NCBI GenBank assembly: GCA_018715065.1
Contig: DVMJ01000004.1
Location: forward strand, 1-23,665
Direction of reading: 5' to 3'
Origin: Fimiplasma intestinipullorum
GTDB lineage: Bacteria > Bacillota_I > Bacilli_A > Erysipelotrichales > Coprobacillaceae
DNA: 23,665 nucleotides
The position numbers were made by a program, and so were the translations under genes. Below the pieces are notes generated by a model. It did not search any database. It had not been told where the DNA came from and worked only from the letters and a program-made list of their open reading frames with translations. Positions 1 to 7,150 of the stretch are shown here, in pieces; the stretch's first letter is position 1, and each line of letters begins with the position of its first letter.

Positions 1-2
1 TC

Positions 3-929
3 AGTTATAATGTCAAGCATTTTCAGCGCATTGATGAACGCTTAAAACAGCTGCGCGATCTGAATATTGAAGCGGATCTGATCCTGTTTCACCCATACGA
101 TCGCTGGGGCAATAATAAGATGACGGCTGCAGCAGATGATGCTTATCTAAAATATGTGGTGGCGCGTTTTGCGGCCTATCGTAATGTCTGGTGGTCACTG
201 GCCAACGAATACGATCTCATGCCTCAGAAAACCACTGCTGACTGGGAACGCTTTGCTTCGATCATCGTCCAGCATGATCCGTATGGGCATTTGCGTTCGA
301 TCCATAACTGTATTCCTTTCTATGATCATTCACGTCCTTGGATCACGCATTGTTCTTTACAGCGTCAGGATCTCTATCGCCATGTAGAGTATACGGATGA
401 ATATCGTGAACGCTGGCAAAAACCGATCGTCTGGGATGAGATTGCTTATGAAGGAAATATCAATCACGGCTGGGGCAATATCAGTCCGATGGAACTGACC
501 CGGCGTTTTTGGGAAGCGTGCCTGCGCGGTGGATATGCCGGCCATGGTGAGACCTACATGCATAAAGACAATATTCTCTGGTGGTCCCATGGCGGTCAGC
601 TGCATGGCCAAAGTGCACCGCGTATCCAGTTCTTGCATCGCATCCTGAAACAGACACCGGGGCCAGGCTTGAAGCGCCTGCCGGGAAACTTTGATGAGCT
701 GGTGGCCGGAACGGATACCATGATGGATGATGGCTATCGGTTGTATTATTATGGTTTTGGTCGTCCAAGTTTCCGTGAATTCTATTTTGATGAAGACACA
801 CGCTATGAAGTGGAAGTCATTGATACCTGGGAGATGACCATTACCTTCCGCGGGATCCATCATGGACATTTCAAGGTCGAATTGCCGGGGAAAGAGTATA
901 TGGCAATCCGTATCAAAAAAGTAGATTAG
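3..929 (+). CDS. Apiosidase-like glycoside hydrolase (DUF4038/DUF5605), 3' part
   Basis: The reading frame is open from the left edge of the window, so the N-terminus is missing; the first Met at 120 is internal. About 308 residues are visible. The segment FHPYDRWG, the acid/base-type motif SLANE and the nucleophile-type motif VWDE are what a (beta/alpha)8 clan-A-like glycosidase of the apiosidase-like family shows. The C-terminal ~90 residues, with YYYGFGRPSF and the ending LPGKEYMAIR, match the small beta domain (DUF5605) that follows this barrel in gut Bacillota. The expected role is cleavage of plant or host glycan side chains; the exact substrate cannot be told. No signal peptide can be judged because the start is outside. 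It converges on the HAD gene. The family call is from recognition of motifs only. Confidence 0.8.
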   Translation, partial: SYNVKHFQRIDERLKQLRDLNIEADLILFHPYDRWGNNKMTAAADDAYLKYVVARFAAYRNVWWSLANEYDLMPQKTTADWERFASIIVQHDPYGHLRSIHNCIPFYDHSRPWITHCSLQRQDLYRHVEYTDEYRERWQKPIVWDEIAYEGNINHGWGNISPMELTRRFWEACLRGGYAGHGETYMHKDNILWWSHGGQLHGQSAPRIQFLHRILKQTPGPGLKRLPGNFDELVAGTDTMMDDGYRLYYYGFGRPSFREFYFDEDTRYEVEVIDTWEMTITFRGIHHGHFKVELPGKEYMAIRIKKVD

Positions 930-931
930 CC

Positions 932-969
932 AAAAAAATGAGATGAGCGAAGGAAAGCTCATCTCATTT
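932..969 (-). terminator. Intrinsic terminator of the HAD gene
   Basis: A perfect 13-bp stem (936-948 with 957-969) with an 8-nt loop is followed on the minus strand by a run of seven T (the A-run at 932-938). The TGA stop of the HAD gene (964-966) lies inside the stem. On the plus strand the hairpin has no U-tract, so it ends the upstream hydrolase less well. Confidence 0.85.
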
Positions 970-1614
970 GAGTAACGTGATGACATGATCGAGGGAATCG
1001 ACCAGGCATAAACAATACGCCCGAATGTCCTTTGGCGGCATGATCATATCAGGGACACAGATCACAGGAATAGCGGCTGCCCGGCTGGCTTTGATGCCAT
1101 TGATGGAATCTTCCAGGACCAACGCATCGCTAGAGGACACTTTTGCCTTTTCCAAAGCCTTCAGAAAGATATCCGGATTTGGCTTAGACAGGTTGACTTC
1201 ATCGCCACCGACAATAAACTGAAAATAATCCTGGATGCCGGCGATTTGCAGATAGTTCTCGACACCGGCGTGACGGGTCGAACTGGCTACACAGCAAGGA
1301 ATCTTTTCCTGTTTAAGAAAAGCCAGCAGTTCCATGAGCCCGGGTTTGATTTCTAAACCATGTGTCTTGATCTCTGATTGCATCAGATCGTGCGTCTGGC
1401 GGGCTAAAAGATCATGGGGATAGTCTTCACCAAATTCAGCAAACTGCATTGCGCGGGTGATCTTGCCGCTGCTGCCCACCATTTTTAAATAGAATTCATG
1501 GGTCAGGGTATAGCCGTGTTGAGCCAAGACGGTGCGCATGCAGCGCTCGCCTAATGCTTCCGTATTAAACATCAGTCCATCCATATCAAAGATGACATAG
1601 GCAGGTTTTTTCAT
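964..1614 (-). CDS. HAD superfamily hydrolase, subfamily IA (beta-phosphoglucomutase-like)
   Basis: 216 residues, the normal length for a HAD-IA phosphatase with an alpha-helical cap. Motif I is FDMDGLMFNTE near residues 8-18 (nucleophile Asp9, acid/base Asp11). Motif II is the SST near residue 115, motif III the Lys in LSKPNPD near 143, and motif IV the acidic pair in LEDS near 166. The cap lies between motifs I and II. Likely a cytosolic sugar-phosphate phosphatase or phosphoglucomutase; the substrate cannot be read from sequence. The ATG is preceded by AGGTGA at a good distance. Its promoter (1634-1663) overlaps the divergent fumarase promoter back to back. It is monocistronic, closed by the hairpin at 932-969. 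Confidence 0.9.
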   Translation of the reverse strand: MKKPAYVIFDMDGLMFNTEALGERCMRTVLAQHGYTLTHEFYLKMVGSSGKITRAMQFAEFGEDYPHDLLARQTHDLMQSEIKTHGLEIKPGLMELLAFLKQEKIPCCVASSTRHAGVENYLQIAGIQDYFQFIVGGDEVNLSKPNPDIFLKALEKAKVSSSDALVLEDSINGIKASRAAAIPVICVPDMIMPPKDIRAYCLCLVDSLDHVITLLK

Positions 1615-1633
1615 ATACTTTCACCTCATCGCT

Positions 1634-1663
1634 ATTATAGCATAGCCCCTTTTGACTAGTCCA
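1634..1663 (-). promoter_or_regulatory. Predicted promoter of the HAD gene
   Basis: On the minus strand a TATAAT (1634-1639) is preceded by TGGACT (1658-1663) with an 18-bp spacer. It overlaps the divergent fumarase promoter. Confidence 0.55.
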
Positions 1664-1681
1664 GGCGGTTTATGGTAGAAT
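1652..1681 (+). promoter_or_regulatory. Predicted promoter of the fumarase operon
   Basis: TTGACT (1652-1657), 18-bp spacer, extended -10 TGGTAGAAT ending at 1681. The -35 box sits inside the spacer of the divergent HAD promoter, so the two polymerase sites cannot be filled at once. Confidence 0.6.
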
Positions 1682-1705
1682 GAAGCTAAAGAAGGTGAAA
1701 AAAAG

Positions 1706-2551
1706 ATGCGAGAAATCAATGTCAATTTGATTACCCAAACGATTGCTTCTTTATGCCGCAGCACCTGTACGGATCTGCCTCAGGATGTCTACGATCGGCT
1801 CAAGGAAGCTAGAGCGGCTGAAAAAGGCGGCATGGCGCAAAAGACGCTCGATATTTTAATTGAAAATGCGGATATCTCCAAACAAAAAAAGATACCCATC
1901 TGTCAGGATACCGGCATGGCCTGCATTTGGCTGAAGGTCGGACAGGAGGTTCATTTTGTCGGTGGTGATCTGAATGAAGCCATTCAGCAGGGTGTCCGAC
2001 AGGGCTATGAGGAAGGGTATTTGCGAAAGTCCATTGTCTATGATCCGGTGTTTGATCGGGTGAATACCCAAGACAATACGCCGGCTATGATTACCTATGA
2101 GATCGTACCCGGAGACAAAATAGAAATAACATTAGCGCCAAAGGGCTTCGGTTCGGAGAACATGAGTCAGATCAGGATGCTCAAGCCTAGTGATGGTGTC
2201 GAAGGAATCAAGTCTTTTGTTTTGAATGTGGTCGAAAGTGCCGGTGCAAATGCCTGCCCACCGATGGTCATTGGGGTTGGCATCGGTGGTAACTTCGATA
2301 AAGTGACCCTGTTGGCCAAGCAGGCGATGATGGCCCCTATCGAGGCACACCATCCCGACAAGCGTTATGCCGATCTGGAAGATGAACTCTTAGAACGCAT
2401 TAATCAGCTAGGAATCGGTCCGGCTGGTTTTGGCGGGGGCACGACGGCACTGGCCCTGCATATTGAAACGGCACCGACCCATATTGCCGGCATGCCGGTT
2501 GCGGTAGCTATTTGCTGCCACGTATCTAGACATGAGAAGGTGATCCTATGA
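1706..2551 (+). CDS. Class I fumarate hydratase (or tartrate dehydratase), alpha subunit
   Basis: 281 residues, matching the separate alpha subunit of two-component, oxygen-sensitive [4Fe-4S] hydro-lyases. Cluster-ligand cysteines are expected in ICQDTG (near residue 66), NACPP (near 188) and CCHVSRH (near 274). NTQDNTPA and KGFGSENMS are also signature segments. The enzyme interconverts fumarate and L-malate in the cytosol; the L-tartrate dehydratase branch has the same architecture and cannot be excluded. The ATG follows GAAGGTG. The stop overlaps the start of the beta subunit by 4 bp (ATGA), so the subunits are translationally coupled. No other TCA-cycle gene is nearby, which fits use in a reductive or substrate-specific branch. 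Confidence 0.9.
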   Translation: MREINVNLITQTIASLCRSTCTDLPQDVYDRLKEARAAEKGGMAQKTLDILIENADISKQKKIPICQDTGMACIWLKVGQEVHFVGGDLNEAIQQGVRQGYEEGYLRKSIVYDPVFDRVNTQDNTPAMITYEIVPGDKIEITLAPKGFGSENMSQIRMLKPSDGVEGIKSFVLNVVESAGANACPPMVIGVGIGGNFDKVTLLAKQAMMAPIEAHHPDKRYADLEDELLERINQLGIGPAGFGGGTTALALHIETAPTHIAGMPVAVAICCHVSRHEKVIL

Positions 2552-3108
2552 TAAAGAAAATAACGACTCCCTTAACTAGCCAAATGGCTAGATCCTTGCG
2601 CGCGGGCGATCAGGTACTGATCAGCGGCACGATCTATACGGGTAGAGATGCTGCCCATCGCCGTTTAGTGGAAATGTTGGATCGTCAGGAACCGCTGCCT
2701 TTCGATGTGACGGATGCCATCATTTATTATGTCGGACCGACCCCAACACCGCCGGGTGCTGTTTTTGGCAGCGGTGGCCCCACCACATCGGGTCGTATGG
2801 ATGCTTATGCGCCCCGCTTACTGGCGTTAGGCTTACGGGGCATGATCGGTAAAGGCTACCGCTCTAGTCAGGTGGTGGAAGCCATGAAAGCGAATGATGG
2901 GGTTTATTTTGGTGCCATCGGAGGCGCTGGGGCTGTGATCGGTGCTTCCGTGAAGAAATGTGAGATCATTGCCTTTGAAGATCTTGGACCGGAGGCCATC
3001 CGACGTCTGGAAGTGGAAGATTTCCCGGCTGTCGTTGTAATCGATCATGAAGGCAACAATTTATACGAGCAGGGGCGTCAGGCATACCTGGATTCGCTGG
3101 CAAAATAA
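2548..3108 (+). CDS. Class I fumarate hydratase (or tartrate dehydratase), beta subunit
   Basis: 186 residues, the usual size of the beta subunit. It forms part of the active site next to the alpha subunit's iron-sulfur cluster. Recognisable segments are ISGTIYTGRDAAHRR near residue 26, YYVGPTPTPPG near 61, GPTTSGRMD near 77 and IGKGYRS near 99, all conserved in this family. The start overlaps the alpha gene by 4 bp. The TAA runs into the stem of the following terminator. The subunit order alpha-beta is typical for Bacillota. Confidence 0.9.
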   Translation: MIKKITTPLTSQMARSLRAGDQVLISGTIYTGRDAAHRRLVEMLDRQEPLPFDVTDAIIYYVGPTPTPPGAVFGSGGPTTSGRMDAYAPRLLALGLRGMIGKGYRSSQVVEAMKANDGVYFGAIGGAGAVIGASVKKCEIIAFEDLGPEAIRRLEVEDFPAVVVIDHEGNNLYEQGRQAYLDSLAK

Positions 3109-3133
3109 AAACGGGTCATCCCGTTTTTATTTT
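3107..3133. terminator. Bidirectional terminator between fumarase and membrane operon
   Basis: The 9-bp stem 3107-3115 with 3120-3128 has a 4-nt loop, with T-rich DNA downstream on both strands. The beta-subunit TAA overlaps the stem base, and the TGA of the minus-strand membrane gene (3116-3118) is in the loop. Confidence 0.85.
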
Positions 3134-3871
3134 ATGCTGTTGTATCCAGCCAGCGATGAAACTCAGCATTAGAGAAAAGAATAAACGCAGGCTTTCAATG
3201 ATCAGGGTCATCCCGGAAAGCTGCGAATGATTGCAGATCAGCAGGATCTCATTGATCAGGACTCCCACAATGATCACGCTCATCAAAAGCAGACTTTTTT
3301 TGTCGTCGACCCTGCTTGTCGCATGATATATGAGACCAGCAGCCAGACAGAGGAAGATCTGAAAATAAAAATCAGGATAAAAATGATCTTCCAAAAGGAT
3401 TTCGTGTGTCGGTTGTCCCAAAGCACGCCAATGATAAAAGAAGAGAAGCACGATGCCACCTATTGCCGGAAGATAAAATGATGGCCTTAATGCGCTCAGG
3501 CGACTGCCCAAGGCAAGATAGACGACCTGCGTCAATACATCGATAAAAAAGATGGTCTCCAAATTGATAGATGGTTCATGGTTGATCGGCGGATCCATGA
3601 AGGTCAGCTGCTGGGTGATGTGAAAGAGAAAGACACAGCCCAGGATCATCTTGAAGATCTGATCGTAGTTGTTGTTGGAAAAACGATGGATGCAGACGAT
3701 CAAAATGGTCGTCATCAGCCAGCTGAGGATAAAGAGAAGAGCCAGACAAAGCTGGAGATTTTGACTATGATATGTATTCAGCAGTTCCCCCACCAACAAT
3801 AATATTCGCGAGCCTAGCGCCATGACGATAAAATAGATGATATAATGCCGTATATATTGTTTGAATACCAA
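3116..3871 (-). CDS. Polytopic membrane protein of unknown function, about 8 TM segments
   Basis: 251 residues, not recognised. Hydrophobic segments lie roughly at residues 11-31, 38-62, 72-91, 104-124, 133-149, 169-186, 193-213 and 222-243, with no long soluble domain. It resembles the free-standing 7-8 TM sensor modules of signalling proteins only in a general way. The start is TTG: an AAGGAGGG ribosome site lies 6 nt upstream and no ATG is in range. It is the last gene of a three-gene minus-strand unit, 57 bp after its neighbour, and ends in a shared bidirectional terminator. The companions are small membrane proteins, so a membrane complex is possible (inference). Confidence 0.75.
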   Translation of the reverse strand: MVFKQYIRHYIIYFIVMALGSRILLLVGELLNTYHSQNLQLCLALLFILSWLMTTILIVCIHRFSNNNYDQIFKMILGCVFLFHITQQLTFMDPPINHEPSINLETIFFIDVLTQVVYLALGSRLSALRPSFYLPAIGGIVLLFFYHWRALGQPTHEILLEDHFYPDFYFQIFLCLAAGLIYHATSRVDDKKSLLLMSVIIVGVLINEILLICNHSQLSGMTLIIESLRLFFSLMLSFIAGWIQQHKIKTG

Positions 3872-3928
3872 GATGATCCCTCCTTCTTCGATTGTTTCTA
3901 TTGATGAGTGTTCTGCAGTGATCGGCTG

Positions 3929-4333
3929 TCAATGGGCCGGATCTTCTTTTGGCAGCTTTCGCATACGTGAAAATAAACCAAAGTAATTGTGGAAAAAAAG
4001 TAGGAAGAGGATTTCGTCCAACCAGGTTAAGTGAACGAGATCTTGATAATAGAAAAGCAGGATCAACCAGACCGGCGATACGATCAAAGCAAGTGCCATA
4101 TATTTGCGTTTGGTACCAAACCAGCCTAAAAAACTCAACAGCGTACCCCCAATTTCCGAAAGGGTCAGCAGGGTTCGCTCAGGACCGGCAAAGATCGCAT
4201 CTAGTTTGTTACCATTTGGCTCGTCAACGATTTCACTGACTGGGGTTACCTCTTTGAATTTGGCATCCACTCTCTCAAATGACAGACATAGACCGAATAT
4301 CAATACACATAACAGCAGACATTTTTTAGTCAT
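3929..4333 (-). CDS. Small membrane protein with signal-like N-terminus, unknown
   Basis: 134 residues. The frame is open further upstream, but AGGAGGG lies 7-8 nt before the ATG at 4333. The first 24 residues look like a signal peptide or anchor (basic MTKK, hydrophobic core, then VDA-KF as possible cleavage site). Three more hydrophobic segments follow near 52-70, 77-94 and 104-122, then a charged tail. The start overlaps the end of the upstream gene by 8 bp, showing coupled translation. Its hydrophobic part can be lined up by eye with the next gene (IG, short hydrophobic run, GxF, basic K/R patch, LF-rich segment), suggesting tandem duplication. No known family recognised. Confidence 0.7.
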   Translation of the reverse strand: MTKKCLLLCVLIFGLCLSFERVDAKFKEVTPVSEIVDEPNGNKLDAIFAGPERTLLTLSEIGGTLLSFLGWFGTKRKYMALALIVSPVWLILLFYYQDLVHLTWLDEILFLLFFHNYFGLFSRMRKLPKEDPAH

Positions 4334-4676
4334 CTGTAAGCCCTCCTTTGCAGGAATGGATCGCAGGGTTGTCCTTGGCTCGTTTGAACTGGTACTGTTC
4401 ATAGAGGGTCTCCTCTAAGAAGAGAAGAAATGCCGTTATAAACATCTGAGCAAAAATATCGATATCCAGATTGGGTTCGTTAAAATGGAAAAGGAAGAGG
4501 ACCAACACAGCCAAACCTGCTAGAAGTAGTGATCGAAGCTTGTTTTTGGCTTTTTTTGAGAATCCACCAATCAAACAAATCCCTATCCCAATGATCTTTA
4601 AAAGCATGAGGATATTGTATTGATCAGACAGGGATAGCGCCAGGACGATGGACGATGTGGATCTTAATAGCATCAT
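4326..4676 (-). CDS. Small 3-TM membrane protein, unknown
   Basis: 116 residues, not recognised. Hydrophobic segments lie near residues 21-39, 48-65 and 74-88, with a basic cytosolic-type patch SKKAKNK after the first. The tail is charged. AGGAGGG lies 7 nt before the ATG, and a second ATG follows at once. First gene of the three-gene membrane unit, driven by the minus-strand promoter at 4718-4748. It shares the layout of the following gene, and the two may be old paralogs. Confidence 0.7.
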   Translation of the reverse strand: MMLLRSTSSIVLALSLSDQYNILMLLKIIGIGICLIGGFSKKAKNKLRSLLLAGLAVLVLFLFHFNEPNLDIDIFAQMFITAFLLFLEETLYEQYQFKRAKDNPAIHSCKGGLTDD

Positions 4677-4717
4677 ATGTGCTCCCTCCTTTGTGTGGAC
4701 AACATCTGCTTTTCTTT

Positions 4718-4748
4718 ATTGTACCATACTCTTTGCATTATTTGACAA
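4718..4748 (-). promoter_or_regulatory. Predicted promoter of the three-gene membrane operon
   Basis: On the minus strand TTGTCA (4743-4748) and an extended -10 TGGTACAAT (TACAAT at 4718-4723) are separated by 19 bp, slightly long but with the TGn element. Confidence 0.5.
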
Positions 4749-4959
4749 AAAAATGATATTTCAACTGTTTTGTGCGATATATTTTATGGTGCAGGCTGAC
4801 TTGGTTTTTGTGGAGTCATATCCTGGTTTTCCATGGGACGATTTTCTTACAACGTTGTCTTCTCTAAATGAAGCGGAATGACAGGCTTTAAGACTTGGCA
4901 GATCGTCTGTTGGGTTTGACTTGGAGACCAGGAATTTATTTGACCAGGTACCATATTAT
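4749..4959. other. Intergenic stretch without a recognised gene
   Basis: The divergent space between the membrane operon and the NrdD-like gene is about 330 bp. Apart from the two outward promoters I see no RNA structure, repeat or convincing ORF. A plus-strand frame (4648-4881) lies partly antisense to the membrane gene and lacks a ribosome site. Confidence 0.5.
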
Positions 4960-4989
4960 TTGCTTGCTTTTATGCGAATTTGTTATAAT
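4960..4989 (+). promoter_or_regulatory. Predicted promoter of the NrdD-like gene
   Basis: TTGCTT (4960-4965), 18-bp spacer and a consensus extended -10 TGTTATAAT (TATAAT at 4984-4989). I saw no clear pair of NrdR boxes around it. Confidence 0.65.
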
Positions 4990-5009
4990 AGATAGCAGAG
5001 GTGAGACAA

Positions 5010-7034
5010 GTGGAATATATACGTAAAAGAGATGGCCGACTGATGGCTTTTGATAGTGAAAAAATTGCTTCTGCCATCTACAAAGCCTTCAAAGCGACGG
5101 ACAGTCAGCAGACCCGTCAGGTCGCACGCAAGATTGCCGAGGAGGTCGTGGCACGTCTGAATGAGGCGGGATCCAGTCTGCCGACAGTGGAACTGGTTCA
5201 GGATATGGTTGAAGAGGTATTGATTGAAAAGGGATATATCCGGGCGGCAAAGGCTTATATCTTGTATCGGGCAGAGCGCAGCCGCAGCCGTGAGATGAAC
5301 AGTCGTCTGATGAAGACCTTTGAATCCATTACGTTATCGAAACGTCAGGTGACCCATAGCGGCAACGCGAACATCAATGGGGATGGTCCGATGGGGACCA
5401 TGCTGCGGTTTGGCGCCGAAGCGGCGAAGACCTTTAATGAGATGTATGTCTTAAAGCCGAGTCACGCGCGCAGTCATCAAAAGGGCGAGATCGATATTCA
5501 TCATATGGATTTTCTGACACAGACTACCGCCTGCTGTCAAATTGATCTGTCTGATCTGCTTGCGGGAGGCTTTTCGACTGGGCGAGGGATCTTACGTGAA
5601 CCTAATCATATTACCGCTTATTCTGTTTTGTGCTGCATCGCCCTGCAGTCCAATCAGAATGATCAGGATGATGGACAATCCATCGTCAATTTTGATATGA
5701 CCATGGCGATGGGAGTCAAGAAAAGCTATCGCCACCATTACTACGATCATGTTCGACAGGCGCTTGTCCTGTTATGTCCGGACTGTGATGCCGATACACT
5801 CGTGAATCAAATGCAGCGAGATCCAGCCATCCAGCCTGATCTGGCGCATTCTGAAATGTCTCAAGCTCACTCTTTTTTACGTGAAAATGGCATCAGCGCA
5901 GCACTCACCAAACGCATCCTGGATTATGCTTGCAGTGAAGCAGTTGTTCGAACTAATCATGAAACCTATCAGGCTATGGAGGCTCTGATTCATAATTTGA
6001 ATACGATCTACTCCCGAGCAGGCGCGAGGGTACCTGAATCCACGATTAATTATGGTTTAGATACCAGTCTGGAAGGACGGATGGTCATGGAAAATCTGCT
6101 GAAGGCGACCATGGCCGGTATCGGTCAGGGGACAAGTGCTCCATTCCCGGTACAGATCCTGCGTTTAAAAAAAGGAATCAATCTGGAGCCGGGCGATCCA
6201 AATTATGATCTCTATCAATTGGCCCTGCAAGTGATTCAAAAACGGCGGATGCCCTATCTGGCCTTTGCCGATGCGCCTTATAATCAAGAGGATGTGGCTT
6301 ATTTTGGAAATGGGATCCGTGTTTATGAAAATGTTCATGATCCTCTACATCAAGGACCGGCCAAACGGGGGATGTTAGCCTATACTTCTATTAATCTGGT
6401 GCGGATTGCCTTACGTGCCAAAGGGGATATGGAATGGTTTTTTGAAGAGCTCGATCGCAAGCTCGAACTCGTTCAAAAGGAACTGATGGAGCGCTATACC
6501 ATCCTTTCTCAGATCAAGGCTTATTACTATCCCTTCCTGATGGGACAGCATGTCTGGTTAGGTTCAGAGAAGCTCGAATCAGCTGATCCGGTCGGTGCTG
6601 TGTTGAAGGAAGGTATTCTGGGAATAGGTTTTATTGGACTTGATCAGTGTCTGGAGACGATGCAGATGAAAGATGAAGAATCGGCTTATAATTTAGGAAT
6701 CTCCATCGTTTCACATATGCGTCGTTTTGTCGATTCGCTGAATGCGTCGCAGGAGTTGAATTATGCGCTGATATCGTCCATGGACAAGGAAGCCTGTGAA
6801 CGCCTGTGCGAATTAGACCGCAAGGCTTTTAAACATCATTTTGATCATTATGATCCCGGTTTTTGTCTTAGCCATGTGACTGATCCAATCAAAAGGGTTC
6901 AGGCAGAAGCACTTTTTCATGAGTTTTGTTCTGGCGGGCACATCAGCTGTCTGGAACTGGATGCCAAAATGGATCTGGAAGCAGTTGTGAAAGCGCTGAG
7001 AGAGACACCGATTGGGCTTTTAAGTTTCAAATAA
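5010..7034 (+). CDS. NrdD-like protein, catalytically degenerate class III ribonucleotide reductase homolog
   Basis: 674 residues from GTG 5010, chosen because GAGGTGA lies 5 nt upstream; the in-frame GTG at 5001 would sit inside that site. Residues 1-90 form a complete ATP-cone (KRDGRLMAFD, KIASAI, VELVQDMVEE, AKAYILYR). The rest follows the NrdD barrel closely: MGTMLRFG, CCQIDL (Cys175/176), GGFSTG, LREPN, QSNQNDQ, HNLNTI, SRAGA, DTSLEGR, TSINL. Three essentials are missing. The active-site strand, normally MGCRTRV, is FGNGIRV, so Asn434 replaces the thiyl-radical cysteine. The protein stops where the CxxC zinc ribbon should begin. There is no C-terminal RxxGY glycyl-radical motif. The next 116 bp hold only a terminator and promoter, so this is not a simple frameshift. 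No nrdG activase is adjacent. It probably binds nucleotides but cannot reduce them by the known mechanism. Confidence 0.88.
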   Translation: MEYIRKRDGRLMAFDSEKIASAIYKAFKATDSQQTRQVARKIAEEVVARLNEAGSSLPTVELVQDMVEEVLIEKGYIRAAKAYILYRAERSRSREMNSRLMKTFESITLSKRQVTHSGNANINGDGPMGTMLRFGAEAAKTFNEMYVLKPSHARSHQKGEIDIHHMDFLTQTTACCQIDLSDLLAGGFSTGRGILREPNHITAYSVLCCIALQSNQNDQDDGQSIVNFDMTMAMGVKKSYRHHYYDHVRQALVLLCPDCDADTLVNQMQRDPAIQPDLAHSEMSQAHSFLRENGISAALTKRILDYACSEAVVRTNHETYQAMEALIHNLNTIYSRAGARVPESTINYGLDTSLEGRMVMENLLKATMAGIGQGTSAPFPVQILRLKKGINLEPGDPNYDLYQLALQVIQKRRMPYLAFADAPYNQEDVAYFGNGIRVYENVHDPLHQGPAKRGMLAYTSINLVRIALRAKGDMEWFFEELDRKLELVQKELMERYTILSQIKAYYYPFLMGQHVWLGSEKLESADPVGAVLKEGILGIGFIGLDQCLETMQMKDEESAYNLGISIVSHMRRFVDSLNASQELNYALISSMDKEACERLCELDRKAFKHHFDHYDPGFCLSHVTDPIKRVQAEALFHEFCSGGHISCLELDAKMDLEAVVKALRETPIGLLSFK

Positions 7035-7057
7035 ACGCTTACATTGACTAAAAAGTG

Positions 7058-7098
7058 GGGATGATCCATCAATAAATATGGATTGTCTCTTTTATTTT
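7058..7098 (+). terminator. Terminator of the NrdD-like gene
   Basis: A 12-bp stem with three G-U pairs (7058-7069 with 7078-7089) and an 8-nt loop is followed by TTTTATTTT. It starts 23 nt after the stop. Confidence 0.8.
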
Positions 7099-7119
7099 AG
7101 GCGCGAATTGTTATATAAT
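7091..7119 (+). promoter_or_regulatory. Predicted promoter of the tldD operon
   Basis: A consensus TATAAT at 7114-7119 has only a weak -35 (TTTATT, 7091-7096, 17-bp spacer), which overlaps the U-tract of the preceding terminator. A second TATAAT at 7129-7134 is an alternative. Confidence 0.5.
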
Positions 7120-7150
7120 GGGAGTATCTATAATGAAAGAGAAGTGAGAA

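Noticed and set aside
357..986. 209-residue minus-strand ORF
   Set aside because: It lies antisense to the glycoside hydrolase, whose frame has clear family motifs; it also runs into the HAD terminator.
4648..4881. 77-residue plus-strand ORF
   Set aside because: Its first part is antisense to a membrane gene with a strong ribosome site, and it has no ribosome site or promoter of its own.
4930..5009. NrdR boxes before the NrdD-like gene
   Set aside because: The AT-rich stretch near 4950 resembles one half only; there is no pair at helical spacing.
7035..7150. Frameshifted C-terminus of the NrdD-like gene with its zinc ribbon and glycyl motif
   Set aside because: The stretch is too short, codes for no CxxC or RxxGY in any frame and holds a terminator and a promoter.
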